From Clostridiales bacterium (GTDB taxonomy: Bacteria > Bacillota > Clostridia > Lachnospirales > Lachnospiraceae), in assembly GCA_018374355.1 (NCBI GenBank), contig JAHAFI010000045.1, positions 1 through 19,627 of the forward strand: a DNA stretch of 19,627 bases. Reading direction: 5' to 3'. How positions within the stretch are numbered: the stretch's first letter is position 1; each line of letters begins with the position of its first letter. The notes beneath the pieces are model-generated. The model searched no databases, was not told the DNA's origin, and saw only the letters and a list, made by a program, of their open reading frames with translations. The position numbers were made by a program, and so were the translations under genes. This document shows, one piece after another, positions 13,938 to 19,627 of this stretch.

Positions 13938-14324
13938 ATGCCAGCAAAAAATACAACAAAGGTATTAATCGGAGGGAAAATTGTTACTTTAAGCGGATAT
14001 GAAAGTGAAGAATATCTGCAGAAGGTAGCTTCATATATGAACCGTAAAATTGCCCAGCTCAGTGAACTGCCGGGGTATAATCGTCAGCCGATGGAGACGA
14101 AACATACCCTTCTCAGCCTGAATATTTCGGATGATTATTTTAAAGCGAAGCGTCAGGCAGAGGTATTTGAGGAAGATTCCCAGTTGAAGGACAAGGAGAT
14201 GTATGACCTGAAACATGATTTGATCGATGCACAGATTCAGGTGGAAAATCTGACGGCGGAAAATGAAAATCTGAAAAAACAGATTCAGCAGTTGGAAGCA
14301 GACATGGAAAATCTTCTGAAATAA
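13938..14324 (+). CDS. zapA: Cell division protein ZapA
   Basis: A 128-residue protein. The N-terminal ZapA domain reads TTKVLIGGKIVTLSGYESEE, then VASYMNRKIAQL and HTLLSLNISDDYFKA. A long C-terminal coiled coil runs from about 75 to the end, with repeated E/K/Q heptads. ZapA promotes bundling of FtsZ filaments and stabilises the Z ring. The ATG at 13938 is chosen because the conserved domain starts here with GGAGG upstream and a promoter lies in between. An in-frame TTG at 13872 would add 22 residues overlapping that promoter. A terminator follows. Confidence 0.85.
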   Translation: MPAKNTTKVLIGGKIVTLSGYESEEYLQKVASYMNRKIAQLSELPGYNRQPMETKHTLLSLNISDDYFKAKRQAEVFEEDSQLKDKEMYDLKHDLIDAQIQVENLTAENENLKKQIQQLEADMENLLK

Positions 14325-14344
14325 TTACAGCGAAAGAAAAGGCA

Positions 14345-14386
14345 GGCTGTTGCAGGAAGCGTGTATTCTGCAGCAGCCTTATTTTT
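14345..14386 (+). terminator. Intrinsic terminator after zapA
   Basis: An 11-bp stem, GGCTGTTGCAG (14345-14355) with CTGCAGCAGCC (14368-14378) and one G-U pair, is followed by TTATTTTT (14379-14386). It separates zapA from the U32 peptidase gene 18 bases on. Confidence 0.85.
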
Positions 14387-14403
14387 GATAGAGGAGGAAA
14401 CTT

Positions 14404-16614
14404 ATGAAAGTAGAGTTACTGGCTCCTGCAGGCTCCTATGAAGCTTTGGAAGCAGCTTTGCGGGCGGGAGCGGATGCCGTTTATCTGGGCGGTGAAAAAT
14501 TCGGCGCCCGGGCTTATGCAGACAATCTGGACAGGGATCAGATGATTCAGGCGATTGATGATACCCATCTGCATGGAAAAAAACTGTATCTGACCGTGAA
14601 TACGGTGCTGAAAAACCGGGAGATAGAAAGAGAATTATACGATTATGTTGCTCCTTACTATGAGGCAGGACTGGATGCGGTGATTGTACAGGATCTGGGA
14701 GTACTGTCCTTTATCCGGAGAAATTTTCCCGGACTGCATATTCATGCCAGTACCCAGATGACGATTACGGGAGTGGAGAGCGCCAAGCTTTTAAAAGAAG
14801 CAGGGGTTTCCCGGATAGTGACGGCCAGAGAGCTGTCTCTGGAGGAAATCCGTGCAATCTATGATGCCACGCATATGGAAATCGAGAGCTTTGTCCATGG
14901 GGCGCTGTGTTACTGTTATTCCGGCCAGTGTCTGATGAGCAGTCTGATTGGGGGAAGAAGCGGAAACAGGGGAAGGTGTGCCCAGCCCTGCCGTCTGCCC
15001 TATCAGGTATACCGGGAGGGAAAGCTTTTAAATAACGCCCGAACCTCCTATCCGTTAAGTCCCAAAGATATGTGTACGGTGGGGATTTTGCCGGAGATTA
15101 TTCAGGCGGGGGTGCATTCCCTGAAAATAGAAGGCAGGATGAAAAAACCGGAATATACGGCAGGAGTAGTGGAGATTTACCGGAAATATCTTGATCGGTA
15201 TCTGGCGGGAAAAGCCGATTTTTCCGTCAGCCGGGAGGACTATCAGATTTTGATGGATATTTACAACCGGGACGGATTTCACGAGAGCTATTATAAAGTA
15301 AGAAACGGCAGGGACATGATGGCCCTGAGGAATGAAAAGAAATCCGTTTCCGGTGAGGACAGAAAGGCTGTCAGAAATGAAGAATTGTTTTCCAGAATCC
15401 GAAAAACCTATCTGGAAGAGAAAAAACAAGAAAAAATTAAGGGAACGTTAAGCCTTTTTGCGGATTGTCCTGCTATACTGGAAGTGGTGTTTGACGGTCA
15501 CAGGATAACTGTGGAGGGGGCTTTGGTACAGGAAGCCCAGAACCGTCCTTTGGAGGAGGAAAGAGTTCGTCGGCAGATGCAAAAGACCGGGGATACGGAA
15601 TTTGCATTTGAAACTCTGGACATTTATATGGGCGAGGATATTTTTCTCCCTATGCAGCAGTTGAATGAGCTCAGGCGAAATGCGCTGACAAAGCTTCGTG
15701 AAAATGTGCTGGAGCCCTATCGAAGAAAGGCGGAAAACAGACCGGAGGTGTCGGAAAACCCGGCAGAGAAGGGGCCTGTGGCAGAAGAAGGGCTTTCCGC
15801 ATCCGTCATAAAGAAAGAGCAGTTGGAAGCGGTTATGAAGATTCCGGAAATTATCCGGATTTATGCAGACTGCGGAATTTTCCCGGCAGAAGGATTTGAA
15901 GAGCAGGCAGAACGGGCTCTGGCGGAAGCAAAACAAAGAGGAAAAGCCCTTTATCTGATGCTTCCCCATATAGTGAGAGACCGGGAGTTAAAGGGGCGAA
16001 AAGAATCTTTTGAGGGGCTTATCGGGAAAGGTCTGAAGGGATTTCTCGTGAGAAATCTGGAAAGCTTTGGGATTTTGAAAAGTATGGGGCTTGAGCAGTT
16101 CGCCGTGCCGGATGCAAATCTGTACACGATGAATGAGGAAAGCCGGAAGTTCTGGGAAAATCAGGGTGTTTCCATGGATACTGTTCCGCTGGAGCTGAAC
16201 CAGAAGGAACTCCGTTTCCGGCAGAATACAGCCAGTGAGATGATTGTTTACGGATATATTCCCATGATGATTTCCGTCCAGTGTGTGCAGAAAAATCTGG
16301 ATAAATGCAATCATAAATGCGCAGTCTTAACCTTGAAGGACCGTTATCAAAAAGAATTTCCTGTAGTATGCAGCTGCGAATTCTGCTATAATACCATATA
16401 TAATTCCCTTCCCGTATCGCTTTTAAAAGAGGCGGACGGGGTGAAAAAACTGGGAATTTCCCGGTATCGTCTATCCTTTACGCTGGAGACGGGAGCCGAG
16501 ACGGAAAGAATCGCCCGGGTATTTGCAGATGTATACCAAAAAGGAGAGAACCCCGGCAGCAAAGACCTGCAGATGGAAGTCACCAAAGGACATTTTAACC
16601 GGGGAGTAGAATAG
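14404..16614 (+). CDS. U32-family peptidase / RlhA-like protein
   Basis: A 736-residue U32 protein. The N-terminal barrel-like part begins VELLAPAGSYEALEAALRAG. The family signature runs from E161 to C176 (ESFVHGALCYCYSGQC), with further cysteines C192 and C196 (GRCAQPCR). A DUF3656-like region follows in the middle, then a C-terminal section with a second cysteine group near residues 625-660 (CVQKNLDKCNHKC, CSCEFCYN). Characterised relatives in E. coli modify RNA (RlhA hydroxylates 23S rRNA; TrhP/TrhO act on tRNA), and the cysteines may bind Fe-S. The name peptidase is historical. GAGGAGG precedes ATG 14404. The ftsW-like gene follows after 15 bases. Confidence 0.9.
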   Translation: MKVELLAPAGSYEALEAALRAGADAVYLGGEKFGARAYADNLDRDQMIQAIDDTHLHGKKLYLTVNTVLKNREIERELYDYVAPYYEAGLDAVIVQDLGVLSFIRRNFPGLHIHASTQMTITGVESAKLLKEAGVSRIVTARELSLEEIRAIYDATHMEIESFVHGALCYCYSGQCLMSSLIGGRSGNRGRCAQPCRLPYQVYREGKLLNNARTSYPLSPKDMCTVGILPEIIQAGVHSLKIEGRMKKPEYTAGVVEIYRKYLDRYLAGKADFSVSREDYQILMDIYNRDGFHESYYKVRNGRDMMALRNEKKSVSGEDRKAVRNEELFSRIRKTYLEEKKQEKIKGTLSLFADCPAILEVVFDGHRITVEGALVQEAQNRPLEEERVRRQMQKTGDTEFAFETLDIYMGEDIFLPMQQLNELRRNALTKLRENVLEPYRRKAENRPEVSENPAEKGPVAEEGLSASVIKKEQLEAVMKIPEIIRIYADCGIFPAEGFEEQAERALAEAKQRGKALYLMLPHIVRDRELKGRKESFEGLIGKGLKGFLVRNLESFGILKSMGLEQFAVPDANLYTMNEESRKFWENQGVSMDTVPLELNQKELRFRQNTASEMIVYGYIPMMISVQCVQKNLDKCNHKCAVLTLKDRYQKEFPVVCSCEFCYNTIYNSLPVSLLKEADGVKKLGISRYRLSFTLETGAETERIARVFADVYQKGENPGSKDLQMEVTKGHFNRGVE

Positions 16615-16629
16615 AACAGGGGGAAATTT

Positions 16630-18099
16630 GTGGAAACGATCATTACTGAATTATCAAAGTATCTGATTATTATTTTAATGATTCTCTATACCTTCCAGTG
16701 CTTTACGATTTTTAAGAAGCATGATCTGGAAGACAAGCGTCAGGTTCTGCGGAAGCAGATTATCCTGATGCTCTTTATGAACTTTGTAGCCTATGCTGTT
16801 TTATACATGAAAACGGAGGACAGTAAAATGATTTTCATGTATATGGCGGTGTTTATTTTTATTGCCGTTGTACAGATTTTGTACCGTGTGATCTACAAAA
16901 AGGGCAACCTTTTGATTGTCAATAATATGTGTATGCTTTTAAGCATCGGCTTTCTGATTCTCAGCCGTCTGCAGTTTGAAAAAGCGGTGACCCAGTTTGA
17001 AATCGTTGCAGCCGGTATGGCGCTGTCTTTTGTGGTGCCGGTGATTGTAAGAAAGGTGAAAATGTTAAAGGATCTGACTTGGCTGTACGGAATCTTGGGA
17101 ATCGGACTTTTGGGCGTGGTGCTGGTTTTAGCTGCAGTGTCCGGCGGAGCGAAGCTCTCCGTTACTGTGGGGGGAATTACCCTTCAGCTTTCAGAGCTGG
17201 TTAAGATTACCTTTGTATTTTTTGTGGCAGGTATGCTGAGAGAAGACACCAGCTTCCGGCGGGTGGTAATTACTACGGCTGTTGCAGCGGCTCATGTACT
17301 GATTCTGGTGGTATCAAAGGACTTGGGAAGTGCAGTGGTATTCTTTGTGGCCTATCTCGTTATGCTGTATGTTGCCACGAAAAAACCGCTGTATGCGCTG
17401 GCAGGTCTGGCAGGAGGTGCAGGCGCATCGGTGGTGGCCTACTTCCTGTTTAACCATGTTCGCCAGAGGGTTGAAATCTGGCAGGATCCCATTGCGGTGT
17501 ACGACAAAGTGGGAGGCGGTTATCAGACCGCTCAGGGCCTGTTTGGAATCAGTGCGGGAGGCTGGTTCGGTATGGGCCTTGGAGAAGGAATGCCGGATAT
17601 TATCCCGGTAGTCACGAAGGACTTTATATTTGCAGCGATCTGCGAGGAACTGGGAGCGATATTTGCAATTTGTCTGCTTCTGGTATGTATGAGTATGTTT
17701 CTGATGATTGTCAATGTCTCTATGAAAATGAGCAAGCCGTTTTACAAACTGATTGCCATGGGATTGGGAGCCGAGTATGCATTTCAGGTGTTTTTGACAG
17801 TAGGAGGAAGCAGCAATTTCATCCCGATGACCGGGATTACGCTGCCCCTTGTCAGCTATGGAGGCAGTTCTGTAATTTGCACGATTTTGATGCTGGCGAT
17901 TATTCAGGGATTGTATATTCTCAGGGAAGATGAAGGTGAAGAGCTTGAGAGGCAGAGAAGAGAGAACGAAAAACGTAAAAAAATCAAAAAGAAAAATGGA
18001 CGGGGAGGAAATGGTCCTTCCCCGGGAGGAACTATACAACGGGAAAAAACCCTCGAAGAAAAAATCCAAGAGCAAACAGAAAAAAGCCTCAACTGGTAA
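16630..18099 (+). CDS. FtsW/RodA/SpoVE-family peptidoglycan glycosyltransferase
   Basis: A 489-residue SEDS membrane protein with about 12 hydrophobic segments. Family marks are SKDLGSAVVFF (about 219-229), GYQTAQGLFGISAGGWFGMG, IIPVVTKDFIFAAICEELG and the C-terminal LPLVSYGGSS. SEDS enzymes polymerise lipid II and act with a class B PBP, which here is the very next gene. The start is GTG 16630 after GGGGG. The last 55 or so residues form a charged, Lys-rich cytoplasmic tail overlapping the PBP frame. Division, elongation and sporulation members cannot be separated safely by eye, so no gene symbol is given. Confidence 0.93.
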   Translation: METIITELSKYLIIILMILYTFQCFTIFKKHDLEDKRQVLRKQIILMLFMNFVAYAVLYMKTEDSKMIFMYMAVFIFIAVVQILYRVIYKKGNLLIVNNMCMLLSIGFLILSRLQFEKAVTQFEIVAAGMALSFVVPVIVRKVKMLKDLTWLYGILGIGLLGVVLVLAAVSGGAKLSVTVGGITLQLSELVKITFVFFVAGMLREDTSFRRVVITTAVAAAHVLILVVSKDLGSAVVFFVAYLVMLYVATKKPLYALAGLAGGAGASVVAYFLFNHVRQRVEIWQDPIAVYDKVGGGYQTAQGLFGISAGGWFGMGLGEGMPDIIPVVTKDFIFAAICEELGAIFAICLLLVCMSMFLMIVNVSMKMSKPFYKLIAMGLGAEYAFQVFLTVGGSSNFIPMTGITLPLVSYGGSSVICTILMLAIIQGLYILREDEGEELERQRRENEKRKKIKKKNGRGGNGPSPGGTIQREKTLEEKIQEQTEKSLNW

Positions 18100-19495
18100 G
18101 GAATATGTGTTTATAGCGTATAGTTTCGTGGCGGTTTTTCTGGCCCTGATCGGTTATCTGGTATATTTTAATGTGGAGCTTCGGGACACCTATGCCAACA
18201 GTCCCTACAACAGCAAACGTCAGGGAACTTATCAGGAACGGGTTGTTAAAGGTGAGATTCGGGCATCCGGAGGCGAGGTGCTGGCAAGCACTAAGACAGA
18301 CGGAGAAGGAAAAGAATTTCGTCTCTATCCTTATGAGGATGTGTTTGCTCATGTGGTGGGCTATTCCGCTACCGGAGTGAGCGGGCTGGAACAGAGTATG
18401 AATTCCCAGCTTTTATCCTCCCACGGAAATATTCTGGAACAGGTGGAGGACGGATTTAAAAACCAGAAAAGCGTGGGTGACAATGTCATCACAACGCTGG
18501 ATGTAGAGCTTCAGCAGGCGGCATACGATGCGCTGGGAAGCTATAAGGGCGCAGTGGTAGTCATGGAACCGGATACGGGAAAGATTCTGGCTATGGTAAG
18601 CAAACCGGATTTTAATCCCAACACGATTGCAGCGGACTGGGAAGATATCACTGCGGATGAAGGCAATTCCAGTCTGGTAAACCGTGCGGTTCAGGGGCAG
18701 TACCCTCCGGGATCTACATTTAAGATTGTTACCGCGCTGGCATACTGGAGACAGCACAACACATTTGACGGATTTGACTTTAACTGCGTGGGTGAGGTGG
18801 AAAATGGCGGTTATACCATTCACTGTTACCACAATTCCGCTCATGGACAACTGGATTTTGCGAGGGCTTTTGCAAAATCCTGCAATACGGCCTTTGCACA
18901 GATCGGTGTGGATCTCAACAAAGAAGAGTACCGGAAAACCGTGGACGGGCTGCTGTTTAACCAAAAACTTCCGCTGGATATGCCGTACAGAAAGAGCAGC
19001 TTTGATCTGGACGGAAAAACACCGGCTGCGCTGACCATGCAGACTGCCATCGGACAGGGAAATACTCTGGTATCCCCGATGCACATGGCGATGATCACCA
19101 GCGCAGTTGCAAACGGGGGAAGCGTGATGACGCCGTATCTGGTAGAGCGGATTGAAACGTACAATGGCGGCAATGTAAAAACGTATGAGCCCAAAGCATA
19201 CAAAAAAGTGATGACAGAGCAGGAAGCTTCAAAGCTGAGTGAACTGATGGCGGGAGTTGCAGAAAATGGTACAGCAAGCTCTCTTTCCGGCAGAGGGTAC
19301 ACGGTGGCAGGAAAGACCGGTACCGCAGAACACGGTAATGTAAGCGTCACCACGCCTCACTCATGGTTTGTAGGATTTTCCAATGTTGAGAATCCGGATA
19401 TCGTAGTCAGCGTAATTGCAGAGGAATCCGGGGCAGGCAGTGAAATTGCCGTACCGATTGCGGGAAAAATATTTGATGCTTATTATGCACGATAA
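18011..19495 (+). CDS. Class B penicillin-binding protein (PbpA-like transpeptidase)
   Basis: A 494-residue peptidoglycan transpeptidase. A Lys-rich cytoplasmic N terminus precedes one membrane anchor (YVFIAYSFVAVFLALIGYLV, about 32-51). A short dimerisation region follows. The active-site motifs are S235-T-F-K238 (PPGSTFK), S290-C-N292 and K435-T-G437. It cross-links glycan strands made by the SEDS partner just upstream and would be a beta-lactam target. The start is uncertain: ATG 17930 and 17996 are in frame within the upstream gene, ATG 18011 has GGGGAGG only two bases away, and GTG 18107 lies after TAAGGA, just past the SEDS stop. 18011 keeps the basic residues expected before the anchor. 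The short length resembles PbpA rather than FtsI/SpoVD with PASTA domains. Confidence 0.92.
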   Translation: MVLPREELYNGKKPSKKKSKSKQKKASTGKEYVFIAYSFVAVFLALIGYLVYFNVELRDTYANSPYNSKRQGTYQERVVKGEIRASGGEVLASTKTDGEGKEFRLYPYEDVFAHVVGYSATGVSGLEQSMNSQLLSSHGNILEQVEDGFKNQKSVGDNVITTLDVELQQAAYDALGSYKGAVVVMEPDTGKILAMVSKPDFNPNTIAADWEDITADEGNSSLVNRAVQGQYPPGSTFKIVTALAYWRQHNTFDGFDFNCVGEVENGGYTIHCYHNSAHGQLDFARAFAKSCNTAFAQIGVDLNKEEYRKTVDGLLFNQKLPLDMPYRKSSFDLDGKTPAALTMQTAIGQGNTLVSPMHMAMITSAVANGGSVMTPYLVERIETYNGGNVKTYEPKAYKKVMTEQEASKLSELMAGVAENGTASSLSGRGYTVAGKTGTAEHGNVSVTTPHSWFVGFSNVENPDIVVSVIAEESGAGSEIAVPIAGKIFDAYYAR

Positions 19496-19530
19496 GGTTG
19501 CACAGTTTTCTGAAAAGAGTTATACTTGAT

Positions 19531-19627
19531 GTAACTGTTCAGAAGGTCACTGTTCCGCGAGGTGTTGCCTTGCAAATGCAAGGCAATCCCGAGACATACG
19601 AGCGCCGCACTGCATGAAATGCAGTGT
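19531..19627. repeat. Hairpin-rich intergenic repeat, cut by the window end
   Basis: GTAACTGTTCAGAAGG (19531-19546) is the reverse complement of 4742-4757. Two strong hairpins follow: TTGCCTTGC with GCAAGGCAA (19565-19573 and 19578-19586), and CACTGCAT-gaa-ATGCAGTG (19608-19626). CGCGAGG (19556-19562) resembles CGTGAGG at bases 1-7, and the GAA loop recurs in both elements. This is probably the same dispersed family as the left-edge element, but truncated here. It also fills the gap after the PBP gene, where no conventional terminator was recognised. Confidence 0.55.

Noticed and set aside
14404..16614. Secreted or membrane-bound protease from the U32 peptidase name
   Set aside because: No signal peptide or membrane helix; characterised relatives act on RNA, so the name is historical.

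Overview
This is a 19.6 kb piece of a low-to-moderate GC Firmicutes chromosome, most likely a gut clostridium of the Lachnospiraceae (Blautia/Dorea-like). The inference rests on strong AGGAGG-type ribosome sites, frequent TTG/GTG starts, and the core order NusG-II protein, Gx transporter, ruvA, ruvB, zapA, U32 peptidase, ftsW-like, class B PBP. Family names come from motifs read by eye. No database was searched.

Left edge (1-1948): a compact three-hairpin repeat (about 2-99) abuts the broken 5' end of a decayed XRE-type regulator. The last 59 bp of that regulator occur again at 1852-1910, just before a MATE exporter. The two copies bracket a GNAT acetyltransferase and a two-gene MNT nucleotidyltransferase/HEPN module (type VII toxin-antitoxin-like) with its own clear promoter. 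Three 11-bp tandem repeats lie next to the right copy.

Accessory block (1949-9244, all plus strand): MATE efflux pump, GNAT, MBL-fold hydrolase of the COG1237 type, another GNAT, a chloramphenicol-phosphotransferase-like P-loop kinase, a lipoprotein-like gene split by a frameshift in an A6 tract, an unrecognised soluble protein carrying the IIGGADGPT signature of Na+-translocating decarboxylase beta subunits, an EFR1-type flavodoxin/ferredoxin, and a small P-loop kinase. A long hairpin at 9249-9299 ends this block against a convergent minus-strand group.

Minus-strand group (9325-11047): a SAM methyltransferase, followed by a DUF3990-like (ADP-ribosyltransferase-fold) gene and a DUF3791-like gene with a 4-nt overlap. 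A near-consensus promoter sits at the methyltransferase 3' end, so the pair looks like an independent toxin-antitoxin-type cassette.

Core block (11193-19495, plus strand): a divergent promoter drives a NusG-domain-II membrane protein and a Gx-type membrane protein. RuvA and RuvB (Holliday-junction branch migration) follow, then ZapA (Z-ring factor) with its own promoter and terminator, a U32 peptidase, an FtsW/RodA/SpoVE-family glycosyltransferase, and its partner class B PBP, whose start overlaps the glycosyltransferase tail. The window ends inside another hairpin-rich repeat with a start motif and GAA loop like those of the left-edge element.
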